From: CAKKQX01 sp963734595
GTDB lineage: Bacteria > Pseudomonadota > Gammaproteobacteria > Burkholderiales > SG8-41
Assembly: GCA_963734595.1 (NCBI GenBank)
Contig: CAVTHV010000037.1
Span: 768,472-832,471, forward strand
Length of the DNA stretch: 64,000 nucleotides
Reading direction: 5' to 3'
The translations under genes were made by a program, and so were the position numbers. Each line of letters begins with the position of its first letter. Position 1 is the stretch's first letter. Positions 9,708 to 18,104 of this stretch are shown in pieces. A model generated the notes under the pieces. It was given only the letters and a program-made list of their open reading frames with translations. It ran no database searches and was not told where the DNA came from.

Positions 9708-10769
9708 TCAATTCCCAGAGCCGGGGCCGGCGGGCACTTCGGCGTGACCATCAGCGAAGTGCAGCGGTTGTTTCAGCACATCGTCGGTCAGATACTGGCT
9801 GGTGAGACTGACGCCCCAATCCACCGAGGGAACGGCCGCGGCGAGATGCAGCATGGCGGCGGTGGCGATCCCGGATTCCGCAATCTTGCAGGCGAGATTG
9901 ACCTTCATGCCGAGGGATTCGCACAGCAGCGCCGCGTCGTACACCGGTTTCATGCCGCCGAGCTTGATGGTTTTGAGGCTGCCGCCGTGGGCGGCGCCCG
10001 CCGCGTGGTGGCGACGCAGATCGTCGAGGCTGTGCAGGCCCTCGTCGCAGCAGATCCTGATGCGGCTCGCGCGCGCCACCTCGGCCATGCCTTCGAGATC
10101 GTCTCCCGCCACCGGCTGCTCGAAAAAAGCGAGCCCGCTATCCTCGACCGCGCGCACATAGGCGACGGCCTGTTCCGCCGACCAGCCCTGGTTGGCGTCG
10201 GCGCAGACCAGCACGCCATCGCCCAAGGCCGCGCATACCCTGCGCGTGCGCTCCGCATCTTCGAGCGGGCCGGCGACGCCAACCTTGATCTTGAAGGCGA
10301 CATAACCTTCCGCTTTTCTGCGTTTTGCCTCCTCGACGTCGGTGTCAACATTGCCAGTGCCGATCATGCGCAGCACCGCCACGCGGCTGCGCAGTCTGTG
10401 GCCAAGAAGTTCGTAGACGGGTTTTCCGGTGGCCCGGCCCAGTGCATCATGCAGCGCCATTTCGATCGCCGATTTGGCGGCAAGGTTGCCATAAAGGTAA
10501 CGGTCGCAGCGGGCCATCGCGACGCTGATCTCATCCGCTGGCAAGCCTGCGAGCAGGGGGGCGAGGTACCGTATCGCCGCCGCCATGCCTTCCATGGTTT
10601 CCCCGGTCATGGTCGGGGCCGAGGCGGCCTCACCCCAGCCCACGACGCCGTCATCGGTTTCGAGCCGCACCAGCGCGTTGTTGGCGCTGCTGACTTCCTC
10701 GAATGACATTTTGACCGGCTTGAGCATCGGCAGCCGGACGGAGATGGGTTCGATATATTTGATTTTCAT
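9708..10769 (-). CDS. Enolase-superfamily protein (mandelate racemase / muconate lactonizing enzyme type)
   Basis: An intact protein of 353 residues from the ATG at 10769; a longer frame upstream looks like unselected GC-rich sequence. It shows the MLE-subgroup layout: an N-terminal capping domain (GVVGWGEAASAPTMTGE) followed by the TIM barrel. The catalytic lysine pair lies in AFKIKVG, metal ligands lie in ADANQGW, FFEQPV and CCDEGLHS, and the opposite-face lysine lies in KTIKLGG. Two lysines on opposite barrel strands fit racemases, epimerases and cycloisomerases. No promoter or Shine-Dalgarno is obvious. Its neighbours (TRAP system, Bug receptor) suggest a part in carboxylate catabolism, but the substrate is unknown. 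Confidence 0.88.
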   Translation of the reverse strand: MKIKYIEPISVRLPMLKPVKMSFEEVSSANNALVRLETDDGVVGWGEAASAPTMTGETMEGMAAAIRYLAPLLAGLPADEISVAMARCDRYLYGNLAAKSAIEMALHDALGRATGKPVYELLGHRLRSRVAVLRMIGTGNVDTDVEEAKRRKAEGYVAFKIKVGVAGPLEDAERTRRVCAALGDGVLVCADANQGWSAEQAVAYVRAVEDSGLAFFEQPVAGDDLEGMAEVARASRIRICCDEGLHSLDDLRRHHAAGAAHGGSLKTIKLGGMKPVYDAALLCESLGMKVNLACKIAESGIATAAMLHLAAAVPSVDWGVSLTSQYLTDDVLKQPLHFADGHAEVPAGPGSGN

Positions 10770-10904
10770 GAGGAAGACGGGCGAGGCGCCGGGTCTGAGG
10801 CATCGTCTAGTTGCGGTTCCCGGTCCCGGGCCGGAGGCGGTTCTGCACACGGGCCGCGGGCGGTTAGCGGCGCGGGCCCGTGCTTGATAAGGGGCGGCTT
10901 TGGG

Positions 10905-11861
10905 TCAGAGCTTGCCCATTTTCTTGATGACCGCCGCCATGCGCTGGTAGTCGGCGTCAAAGAACTGCTTGAATTCCGGCGTGTCGCGATAATCGGGCAC
11001 GACGTGGGCTTTTTCCAGCGACTGCACGAACAAAGGATCGGCTGCGGCCTTGCGGATCGTTTCGCGCACCTTGGTCATCACCGGAGCCGGCACGCCGGCC
11101 GCGGTAAATACGCCCACCCAGAGATACGCTTCGACGTTGTAGCCGTAATCCTTGAGAGGCTTGACGTCCGGGAGCGACGGATGCGGTTTCACGCCCCAGT
11201 TGGCAAGCGCGCGCAGCTTGCCGGATTTGACATGGGGGTACACGGCAGCCGGCCCGCTCGCGGTGACCTGCGCGTGGCCGCCCAGTACCTGCGTGATCGC
11301 AGGTCCGCCGCCGGTGGTCGGCAGATGGCGCATTTTGAGTCCCGCCGCGTCCATGAACATCGCCATCGGCGTGTGCGTGATGCCGTACGGACCGGAGGAC
11401 GAGAAAATCATCTCGTTCGGGCGCGATTTCGCGAGCGCGACGAGCTCCTTCACGCTCTTAACGGGCAATGAAGGGTGCACGACCATGGTCAGCGGATCGG
11501 CGCTCAACAGGGCGACCGGGGCGATCTGTTCCAGCGAAAAGGGAGACTTGATCCCGTACAGCTTGTCCTTTTCGATCACCAGATACAGATTCGGGGTGGT
11601 GATGAGCAGGTTGTAGCCGTCGGGCGGCTGGTTGGCCACGTAGGCGGTGCCGACTGCCGCAGTGCCACCCGGCCGGTTGATGACCGGAGCCGGCTGGCCG
11701 GTGAGCTTTTCCAGCACCGTGGACAACGGCAGCGCGTGGATTTGATTCATCCCGCCAGGCGGGTTCGGTACGGTGATGCTGATCACGCGCGACGGGTAAT
11801 CCTGCGCATGGCCGCAGACAGCGGCAAATCCCAAAATGGCCGCAAGCAACAGTCGCTTCAT
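10905..11861 (-). CDS. Bug family tripartite tricarboxylate transporter receptor (TctC-like)
   Basis: A second Bug receptor, 318 residues from the ATG at 11861, which has a strong GGGAGGAGTT Shine-Dalgarno. The signal peptide is MKRLLLAAILGFAAVCGHA and the mature start is QDYPSRVISITVPNPPGG. The INRPGGTAAVGTAYVA loop and the GLKMRHLPTTGGGPAITQVL segment are family hallmarks. The PNPPGG loop replaces the more usual PFPPGG or PFAPGG, which may reflect a different ligand. The frame is intact. It lies 135 bp upstream of the enolase-superfamily gene on the same strand and may form an operon with it. Confidence 0.92.
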   Translation of the reverse strand: MKRLLLAAILGFAAVCGHAQDYPSRVISITVPNPPGGMNQIHALPLSTVLEKLTGQPAPVINRPGGTAAVGTAYVANQPPDGYNLLITTPNLYLVIEKDKLYGIKSPFSLEQIAPVALLSADPLTMVVHPSLPVKSVKELVALAKSRPNEMIFSSSGPYGITHTPMAMFMDAAGLKMRHLPTTGGGPAITQVLGGHAQVTASGPAAVYPHVKSGKLRALANWGVKPHPSLPDVKPLKDYGYNVEAYLWVGVFTAAGVPAPVMTKVRETIRKAAADPLFVQSLEKAHVVPDYRDTPEFKQFFDADYQRMAAVIKKMGKL

Positions 11862-12043
11862 AACTCCTCCCTGGTGGTTTGACGTGAAAGGAGTGTGCGC
11901 GGTCAGGGCGCCACCCCGGATTATGTTCGGGCGGTTTTGCGTCACGGTAACCCCCCTGCCCGACCACTGTCAACCGGCGCGCGGGCATGGCGAGATTGAA
12001 CGGAAGGCGGGTAAACTCACCTGATTTTACGGGGATAACAAGC

Positions 12044-13021
12044 ATGATCAATGCGGCGATCATAGGCCTCGGCTGGTGGGGCAGAAACATCGTCAACGCG
12101 GTGCAAGGCAAGAGCGAACGCCTGCGGTTCATCCGCGGCGTCAGCAAGGAGCCCGATGCCGTGCGCGAATTCGCCACCCAGCACGGTTTCGAATTGTCGA
12201 CCGACCTTGCGGATGCGCTTGCCGATCCGCGGGTGCAGGCCGTGGTGCTGGCGACGCCGCATTCACTGCACACGGCGCAGGTTATCGAGGTCGCCCGGGC
12301 CGGCAAGGCGGTGTTTTGCGAAAAGCCGCTGGCGATGAAGAAGGCTGATGCCGTGCGTTCAGTCCAGGCGTGTCAGCAGGCCGGGGTCGTGCTGGGAATC
12401 GGGACCAACAAGCGCTTCTGGCCGTCGATGCGCGAATTGAGGCGGGTGGTGGCGAGCGGCGAGCTCGGCGAACTCCTGCACGTCGAGGCGCACTACTCCA
12501 ATCTGAATTCGAATAAAAACTTTGCAACCTGGCGCGATTCGCCCGCGGAATCTCCGGGCGGGGGCATGACCGGATCCGGCATTCATGCGCTGGATGCCGT
12601 GGTCAGCCTGGCCGGTCCGGTGCGCCGCGTGAACGCGCAGCTCATCTCACGCAAACCACAGCCCGACCCGCTCGACACGGTATCGGTGCTGTTCGAATTC
12701 GAAAATCGCATCAGCGGCACGCTCGCCGCGGTCCGGGCGACGCCGTTTTACTGGCGCGTGCATGTGTTCGGCGACAAGGGGTCGGCCGAAGCGCTGGGCG
12801 AGCATGGCCTGGTGCTGCATTCGGCCGGCGCGCAACCCCGGGCAACCCATTTCGAGCCGGTAGATTCTCTGAGCGCTGAGTTCGATGCGTTTGCCGACGC
12901 GGTAGCCGGCCGCGCGCCGTACCCGATCCCGACCTCACACATGGTCAATACCGTCGCCGCATTCGAGGCCGTGATCAAGTCGATCGAGTCCGGCGCCGTC
13001 GTGACGCTCGACGATGACTGA
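12044..13021 (+). CDS. Gfo/Idh/MocA family NAD(P)-dependent oxidoreductase
   Basis: A protein of 325 residues from the ATG at 12044, preceded by GGGGATAACAAGC. The N-terminal Rossmann fold opens with MINAAIIGLGWWGRNIV, and the conserved EKPLAMKKADA carries the family EKP lysine. The C-terminal alpha/beta domain includes GGGMTGSGIHALDAV, corresponding to the catalytic-site region of sugar and inositol dehydrogenases. It overlaps the AzlC gene by 8 bp, so the two are probably cotranscribed. The substrate is not predictable from sequence; sugars, inositols and related polyols are typical of the family. Confidence 0.9.
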   Translation: MINAAIIGLGWWGRNIVNAVQGKSERLRFIRGVSKEPDAVREFATQHGFELSTDLADALADPRVQAVVLATPHSLHTAQVIEVARAGKAVFCEKPLAMKKADAVRSVQACQQAGVVLGIGTNKRFWPSMRELRRVVASGELGELLHVEAHYSNLNSNKNFATWRDSPAESPGGGMTGSGIHALDAVVSLAGPVRRVNAQLISRKPQPDPLDTVSVLFEFENRISGTLAAVRATPFYWRVHVFGDKGSAEALGEHGLVLHSAGAQPRATHFEPVDSLSAEFDAFADAVAGRAPYPIPTSHMVNTVAAFEAVIKSIESGAVVTLDDD

Positions 13022-13720
13022 CGGCAACGCCTGTCTTGCCGGCGCCCGTGATGCCGGCGGCGTGCCGGCGGCGGTGCTTGCCGCCGGCATGATCGGTTTC
13101 GGCGCGTTCGCCCTCGATTACGGGTTCAACGTGTGGTTGGCGATGCTCTGCACCGCGGGCATCTGGGCGCTGCCCGGGCAGATCGTGCTGCTGGAAATGC
13201 ACAGCAGCGGCGCGCCGGGATATCTGACGGTGCTGGGGGTCATGCTCACGGGGGCGCGGTTTCTGCCGATGACGATGTCGCTGATGCCGGTGATCCGCCA
13301 TCCGCGCCATTCGGCCCCGCTGTTTATCTCGCGGCGCATCTGGTCGCCATGACCGGCTGGGCGTGGGCGATGCAACGCTGCCCGGAATTGCCGCAGGAGC
13401 GGCGCCTGCCGTATTTCATCGGGTTTGCCGCGGCGTGCTGGGCGGTCAGCATCGTTGCAACGGCAGCCGGTTATTTCCTTGCCGGATGGTTCCCGGCGCC
13501 GCTGCGTCTCGGATTCGTGTTTCTCACGCCGGTCTATTTTTTCGTGATCCTCGTCGGGGATGCGCGCACCGCGCTGGCTGCATGGGCGCTCGCCTGTGGC
13601 GCGGCAGCGGGCCCGTTGTTTCACCTGGTGAGTCCGGAATGGAGTGTGCCGCTGTCCGGATTGGTCGGCGGCACGCTCGCTTATTTCATTCAAAAAAAGC
13701 ATGGACGCACAAAGCGCTGA
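13014..13720 (+). CDS. azlC: AzlC family branched-chain amino acid exporter subunit, one frameshift
   Basis: The large subunit of an AzlCD exporter, about 235 residues after correction. The N-terminal half has GGVPAAVLAAGMIGFGAFAL and GARFLPMTMSLMPVIRH. The frame breaks near 13312 by a net missing base, probably in a short T run. The protein then continues with YLAAHLVAMTGWAWAMQRCP and RLGFVFLTPVYFFVILVGDA, the normal AzlC C-terminus. Reconstructed length and hydrophobicity fit the family. The gene overlaps the upstream oxidoreductase by 8 bp and the downstream azlD by 20 bp. AzlCD-type systems export branched-chain amino acids or analogues. This is one of the few breaks here that is a deletion, not an insertion. 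Confidence 0.85.
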
Positions 13721-14045
13721 ACTCTGGATCGTGGTGCTCGCGAGCGCCGCGGGAACCTACGCCTGGCGCGGGCTGGGGGTGCTTTTTTCCGGGCGCATCC
13801 GGACCGACAGCGAACTCTTCAAATGGGTCGCCTGTGTCGCCTATGCGATGGTCGCCGGCCTCATTACGCGCCTTATCGTCATGCCGTCCGGCATGCTGGC
13901 AACGAGTCCGCTGACCGACCGCCTGCTCGCTTGCGTACTGGCGCTCGCCGCTTTTTACATCAGCCGCAAAAACCTCTTCGTTGGCGTTATCACCGGCGTC
14001 GCGGCGTTGATCGCAGCGGGCTATATGCGCGGCCTTTTCGCATGA
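13701..14045 (+). CDS. azlD: AzlD family transporter subunit
   Basis: A small membrane protein of 114 residues from the ATG at 13701, with four hydrophobic segments (for example LWIVVLASAAGTYAWRGLGV and LLACVLALAAFYISRKN). Size, the early WRGLG motif and its position directly after an overlapping AzlC gene identify it as the small partner of the exporter. The 20-bp overlap with azlC suggests translational coupling. The frame is intact. Confidence 0.88.
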   Translation: MDAQSAELWIVVLASAAGTYAWRGLGVLFSGRIRTDSELFKWVACVAYAMVAGLITRLIVMPSGMLATSPLTDRLLACVLALAAFYISRKNLFVGVITGVAALIAAGYMRGLFA

Positions 14046-14097
14046 GGTTGGGGGCTCTTGGTATAAAATGACGGTCTTTCTCCTGAGCGGTTAGTTG

Positions 14098-14884
14098 ATG
14101 AGCGCAGGCATACTGGTTGAGTGCGCCGACACTGTGGCGACAGTGAGCCTGAGCAATCCCGCCAAGCTCAACGCCCTAACCGTCGCCATGTGGCGGGAGC
14201 TCGCACGGGTGATGCGGGAATTGTCGGCAAACGACGACCTGCGCTGTATCGTGCTGCGCGGCGCGGGCGACAGCGCGTTTGCCGCCGGCGCCGACATCGC
14301 CGAATTCGCGCAGGTGCGCGACAACGTCGAGCAGGGCAAGGTCTACCACCTCGAATATGTCCATGGGGCGCTGCAGGCGGTGGGCGAATGCCGTCATCCG
14401 ACGGTTGCCATGATCCACGGGGCCTGCGTCGGCGGCGGACTCGAGATCGCCTGCCAGTGCGACCTCAGGATCAGCGGGGAGTCCGGCCGCTTCGGCGTGC
14501 CGATCAACCGGTTGGGATTTGCCATAGGCTGCGATGAGCTCGCGGCGCTGCTGCCGCTCGTGGGGCGGGCGGTGGCGCTGGAAATCCTGCTCGAAGGCAG
14601 GGTGTGGGACGCGCGCGAAGCGGACGCCAAGGGCCTGCTGACGCGAGTCGTGCCCGACGACCGGCTGCAGGAAGAGGCTTACGCAACCGCGCGGCGCATC
14701 GCCGCCGGCGCCCCGCTGGTGGCGCGCTGGCACAAGCAGTTTGTGCGGCGGTTGACCCCCCGGCCCGCGCCGCTCACGCCGCAGGAGATCGAAGAGAATT
14801 TCGCGTATTTCAATACCGAGGATTACCGCATCGGTTACGACGCGTTCATCAACAAGACAAAAGCCGAAATTTGTCGGTCGATAA
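14098..14884 (+). CDS. Enoyl-CoA hydratase/isomerase (crotonase fold), true stop probably at 14884
   Basis: A crotonase-fold protein of about 261 residues. The oxyanion hole motif AFAAGADIAEFA and the CoA-site motif GACVGGGLEIACQCD are clear. The first catalytic glutamate of hydratases is present in GGGLEIA, but the second site reads VPINRLG where hydratases have PE, so the reaction may not be simple hydration. The literal frame continues to 14988 and adds about 34 odd residues. Removing one A from the AAA at 14867-14869 gives KAEFVGR and a TAA stop at 14882-14884, a normal family terminus. I therefore take 14884 as the likely end; the extra tail is translated from an intergenic repeat. A CoA-transferase gene follows. 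Confidence 0.85.
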
Positions 14885-14897
14885 ACATCAACATCTT

Positions 14898-14931
14898 TAC
14901 CGCCAAGGCCGCCAAGCGCGCCAAGGAAGTG
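14898..14931. repeat. Short intergenic CCAAG repeat
   Basis: Downstream of the crotonase gene lies ACCGCCAAGGCCGCCAAG followed by CGCGCCAAGGAAG, three near-copies of a GCCAAGG-type unit in about 30 bp. Similar CGCCAAG tandem units are common between genes in many environmental bacteria. Here the unit is translated only because of the suspected frame break in the preceding gene. No function is known. Confidence 0.5.
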
Positions 14932-15014
14932 CAGGAACAGGTTTGTATTCCGAGGCAGTTCCCTTTGCGTCCGTCGCGTATCACTTAGCGGTTCAAAATT
15001 TTTCGAGATAAATC

Positions 15015-16238
15015 ATGCCAGGACCGTTATCCCATATCCGTGTGCTCGATCTTTCGCGCGTGCTTGCCGCGCCATGGACCGGGCAGAACCTCGCCGATCT
15101 CGGCGCCGAGGTGATCAAGGTCGAACGTCCCGGCAGCGGCGACGACTCGCGCGCGTTCGGCCCGCCCTGGCTCAGGGATGCCCAGGGCAAGGACACGAAG
15201 GAGTCGGCGTATTTTGCTTCGGCCAACCGCGGCAAGAAGTCGATTACCGTCAACCTGTCCAAGGCCGAGGGACAAAACATCGTGCGCGAGCTTGCCGGCA
15301 AATGCGACGTGCTGCTGGAAAACTACAAGTTCGGCGATCTCGCGCGCTACGGGCTCGGATACGACGACCTGAAAAAGCTCAACCCGCGGCTGATTTATTG
15401 TTCGGTGACGGGCTTTGGCCATTCCGGTCCGTATCGCGACCGCCCGGGTTACGATTTCATGATCCAGGGCATGGGCGGGCTGATGAGCATCACCGGCGAG
15501 CGCGATGATTTGCCGGGGGGCGGGCCGCAACGCGTCGGCGTGCCGATCGTCGACATCATGACCGGCATGTACGCGACGATCGCCGTGTGCGCGGCGATTG
15601 CCCATCGCGCGGAAACCGGCGTTGGCCAGCATCTCGATCTCGCCCTGCTCGACACGCAGGTGGCGTTTCTCGCCAACCAGGGAATGAACTATCTTGCGAG
15701 CGGGGAAGTGCCGGGCCGGCTGGGCAACGCCCATCCCAACATCGTGCCGTACCAGACCTTTCGCACCAAAGACGGCGACATCATCCTCGCCTGCGGCAAC
15801 GACAACCTGTTCAACAAGTTCTGCGAGGTCGCCGGCTGCCAGGCGCTCGCCCGGGATCCGCGGTTCGCGACCAATGCCAAGCGCGTCGAGAACCGCGACG
15901 AAATCACCGCGCAGCTCAACGCCGTGTTCAGGCAGCGCACGACGCGGGAATGGGTGGATGCGCTGGAGGCCGCCGGTGTGCCCAACGGGCCGATCAACGA
16001 TCTGGCACAGGTGTTCGCCGAGCCCCAGGTCGTCGCGCGCGGCGTGAAAATCGAAATGGATCACCCGACCGCGGGGAAGGTGCCGCTGGTGGCGAGCCCG
16101 ATGCGGTTTTCGGCGACCCCGGTGGAATACAAGCTGCCGCCGCCGACACTGGGGCAGCATACGGACGAAATTCTGCGTGACGTACTGAAGCTCGGCCCTG
16201 CCGAGATCGCCCGCCTGCGCACGGACAAAATTGTCTGA
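15015..16238 (+). CDS. Family III CoA-transferase (CaiB/BaiF)
   Basis: An intact protein of 407 residues. It opens with PLSHIRVLDLSRVLAAPWTG and LADLGAEVIKVERPGSGDD, the classic family III start. D180 in VGVPIVDIMTGMYA is the predicted nucleophile that forms the aspartyl-CoA mixed anhydride. VTGFGHSGPYRDRPGYDF and the C-terminal GAGVPNGPIN-like stretch (AAGVPNGPINDLAQV) also fit. These enzymes move CoA between carboxylic acids such as formyl, succinyl, carnitine or itaconate derivatives. It follows the crotonase-fold gene on the same strand, so the two may act on one acyl-CoA. The acid is unknown. Confidence 0.93.
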   Translation: MPGPLSHIRVLDLSRVLAAPWTGQNLADLGAEVIKVERPGSGDDSRAFGPPWLRDAQGKDTKESAYFASANRGKKSITVNLSKAEGQNIVRELAGKCDVLLENYKFGDLARYGLGYDDLKKLNPRLIYCSVTGFGHSGPYRDRPGYDFMIQGMGGLMSITGERDDLPGGGPQRVGVPIVDIMTGMYATIAVCAAIAHRAETGVGQHLDLALLDTQVAFLANQGMNYLASGEVPGRLGNAHPNIVPYQTFRTKDGDIILACGNDNLFNKFCEVAGCQALARDPRFATNAKRVENRDEITAQLNAVFRQRTTREWVDALEAAGVPNGPINDLAQVFAEPQVVARGVKIEMDHPTAGKVPLVASPMRFSATPVEYKLPPPTLGQHTDEILRDVLKLGPAEIARLRTDKIV

Positions 16239-16241
16239 GGC

Positions 16242-17039
16242 CTAGAAAAAGCTCACGAGCATTTTCGTCGCCAGCAGGAACAAGATGATGGCGAAGATCT
16301 TTTTCAATGTCGTGCTCGGCGTGCGGTGGGCGAGCCGCGCGCCTACCGGGGCCAGCAGCATGCTGGCGACGACAATGCCGGCGAGCGCCGGCAGGTAAAC
16401 ATAGCCGACGCTGTATTCCGGCAACCCTGCCTTGCCCCAACCGGTAAGCACATAACCCGCGGTGCCGGACGCGGCGAGCGGCCAGCCGATGGCTGCGGCC
16501 GTGCCGATGCCTTCGTGAATGCGGGTGCCGCGCTTGACCAGATAGGCAATCACCAGAGCGGCACCGCCGGTTGCAGTCAGGCTGGAAATCACGCCGATGC
16601 CGGCCGAGGCGAGGCTGGTGCCGGCTATGGTCTGCGGCATCGTGCCGGGCTGCGGCTTGCGGCCAAACAGCATCTGCGCAGACAGGTAGTAGATCAATAT
16701 CGTGAACACGATGGTCAGCAGGCGCAGATCGAGCACGCTGGCGAGCAGGGCGCCGCCAAAGGTGCCGACGACGATGCCGGCGGCCATTCGCCGGACGATT
16801 TTCCAGTTGACCGCGCCATGCTGCTCGTGCGCGCGCACGCTGGACACCGACGTGAACAGGATCGTCGCCATCGCCGTACCCAGCGCCAGGTGCACGACAT
16901 GCGCCGGCGCGAACGCTTTTGCGGCAAAGATGAAGGCCAGCACCGGCACCATCGCCGCGCCGCCGCCGATGCCCAGCAGGCCGGCAAAGAAGCCGACAAA
17001 GGCACCCAGGGCGAGGTAGGCCCACCACCAGTCGGTCAC
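16242..17039 (-). CDS. TauE/SafE family sulfite/anion exporter
   Basis: An integral membrane protein of 265 residues with about eight hydrophobic segments arranged as two similar halves. GLLGIGGGAAMVPVLAFI near the N-terminus and AGIGVISSLTATGGAALVIAY in the second half are the paired GxGGG-type motifs of the family. Members export sulfite, sulfoacetate or related organic anions. The start codon overlaps the stop of the small upstream gene (ATGA), so the two are translationally coupled. It converges with the CoA-transferase gene, ending 3 bp away. The frame is intact. Confidence 0.9.
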   Translation of the reverse strand: MTDWWWAYLALGAFVGFFAGLLGIGGGAAMVPVLAFIFAAKAFAPAHVVHLALGTAMATILFTSVSSVRAHEQHGAVNWKIVRRMAAGIVVGTFGGALLASVLDLRLLTIVFTILIYYLSAQMLFGRKPQPGTMPQTIAGTSLASAGIGVISSLTATGGAALVIAYLVKRGTRIHEGIGTAAAIGWPLAASGTAGYVLTGWGKAGLPEYSVGYVYLPALAGIVVASMLLAPVGARLAHRTPSTTLKKIFAIILFLLATKMLVSFF

Positions 17040-17380
17040 CGGGGATCGCCCGCGGCTTTGAGTCTCAGCGCCTCGTCGTTGAACGCACCATCGATCGCAT
17101 GAACGATTTTCTCGACCAGCCGGAAACCCTCGGCCGGCGCATCATCCTTCATGAATTCAAGACGGATCGGCGCGAGCGCGGCGATCGCTTGTGAGCGCGT
17201 GATGGGCGCGGTGGCGTCGGGCAGCGCGCTTTTTTCGAACAGGCAGGCGATGATTTTCCCCGCCAGGGCATTCCGGTGTTTGCCGGCGCGGGCTTTGCCG
17301 AGCGTTTCCGCGGCGTCGCCGTCGAGTATTTGCGCGGGCAGACTCGTTTCGAGTTGCTGCAATAATTCGGTAAAAGTCAT
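17036..17380 (-). CDS. Conserved-looking hypothetical protein coupled to the TauE/SafE exporter
   Basis: A 114-residue soluble protein from the ATG at 17380. I do not recognise a named family. It begins MTFTELLQQLETSLPAQI, is mostly helical in composition, has no signal peptide or membrane segment, and contains a GKARAGKHRNALAGKIIACL stretch. Its stop overlaps the exporter start by 4 bp, which supports a real gene. The EVE gene ends 17 bp upstream on the same strand, so EVE, this gene and the exporter may be one transcript. Confidence 0.65.
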   Translation of the reverse strand: MTFTELLQQLETSLPAQILDGDAAETLGKARAGKHRNALAGKIIACLFEKSALPDATAPITRSQAIAALAPIRLEFMKDDAPAEGFRLVEKIVHAIDGAFNDEALRLKAAGDPR

Positions 17381-17397
17381 AACGCCGCCGCCGGGCT

Positions 17398-17853
17398 CTA
17401 AAGCATTCCCATGATGCATTCCCACTCGGCGGGATCAACGGGCGTGATCGACAGGCGATTGCCCCGGGCGAGCACACGCATGTTTTTCAGCTCTTTGCGG
17501 CTGCGTAATTCGGCAAGCCCGACAATCCGCGTTTTCTTGACGAGCTTTACATCGACGTTCATCCAGCGCGGAGCGTCCCGCGTCGATTGCGAATCGAAGT
17601 ATTTGCTGCTGCGGTCGAATTGCGTCTCGTCAGGATAGGCCGGCCGGCTGACTTCGACGATGCCGACGATGCCCGGCTCCTCGCAGCTCGAATGGTAGAA
17701 AAATGCGCGGTCGCCGACCCGCATCTGGTCGCGCATGAAATTGCGCGCCTGGTAATTGCGCACGCCCCACCACGCGGTGGTTTTCTTCGGCTCCCGCGCC
17801 AGGTCATCGATGCCGTAGGCGGAAGGCTCGGACTTCATCAACCAGTAGCGCAT
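17398..17853 (-). CDS. EVE domain-containing protein
   Basis: A 151-residue protein made entirely of an EVE domain (PUA-like fold). It starts MRYWLMKSEPSAYGIDDL, then WWGVRNYQARNFMRD, FYHSSCEEPGIVGIVEVSR and a C-terminal RGNRLSITPVDPAEWECI, all strongly conserved in the family. EVE domains bind modified bases in DNA or RNA through an aromatic cage; the cellular role of bacterial stand-alone members is unsettled. Its place next to 6S RNA and zapA is a recurrent betaproteobacterial arrangement. The frame is intact. Confidence 0.93.
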   Translation of the reverse strand: MRYWLMKSEPSAYGIDDLAREPKKTTAWWGVRNYQARNFMRDQMRVGDRAFFYHSSCEEPGIVGIVEVSRPAYPDETQFDRSSKYFDSQSTRDAPRWMNVDVKLVKKTRIVGLAELRSRKELKNMRVLARGNRLSITPVDPAEWECIMGML

Positions 17854-17887
17854 AAATCGGTGAACGGCAAATCGTGAACAGTGAATG
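17854..17887. repeat. GTGAA-type short intergenic repeat (copy 1)
   Basis: Just upstream of the EVE start codon lies AATCGGTGAACGGCAAATCG followed by TGAACAGTGAATG. This is a run of degenerate 7-8 bp units of the GTGAATGG type, the same family that caps gene ends between 27.8 and 35.2 kb. Here it sits between the EVE start and the 6S RNA terminator. Confidence 0.5.
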
Positions 17888-17893
17888 CTGGTC

Positions 17894-17923
17894 GAAAAAA
17901 ATGCGGCCGCGCCGCATTTTTTG
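17894..17923. terminator. Bidirectional rho-independent terminator
   Basis: A perfect hairpin with stem arms ATGCGGC and GCCGCAT and a CGC loop (17901-17917), flanked by six A residues on the left and a T run on the right. It can therefore terminate in both directions. On the minus strand it lies just after the 3' end of 6S RNA and upstream of the EVE gene. Confidence 0.85.
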
Positions 17924-17929
17924 TTGGGA

Positions 17930-18100
17930 CCCCCGCCTGTGCCGTCAGACCCGCATCTTGAACCGAGGGTTCAAGGTGGTCACCTTTCGAGTCCATTAGG
18001 CGCTTCCATGTCGGACGCGCACACCGGAACTGCCAGAATCGGCAACCAGAAAGAAATTATTGGTTCAAAGAATATAAAGTCTTAACGAACACCGCAGGGG
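17930..18100 (-). ncRNA. ssrS: 6S RNA
   Basis: About 171 nt on the minus strand directly downstream of zapA, the conserved genomic position of 6S RNA. The transcript end contains CACCTTGAACCCTCGGTTCA followed by AGATGCGGG, matching the conserved 3' hairpin (CACCTTGAACC...GGTTCAAG) of proteobacterial 6S RNAs. Ends CCCCTGC and GCGGGGG pair to form the closing stem, with further pairing between TTCGT and ACGGC inside. The middle (GTGCGCGTCCGACATGG and GCGCCTAATGGACTCG) can form the upper stem around the bubble that mimics an open promoter. 6S RNA binds sigma70 holoenzyme in stationary phase. A hairpin terminator follows at once. Exact ends are estimated. Confidence 0.87.
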
Positions 18101-18104
18101 AAAC

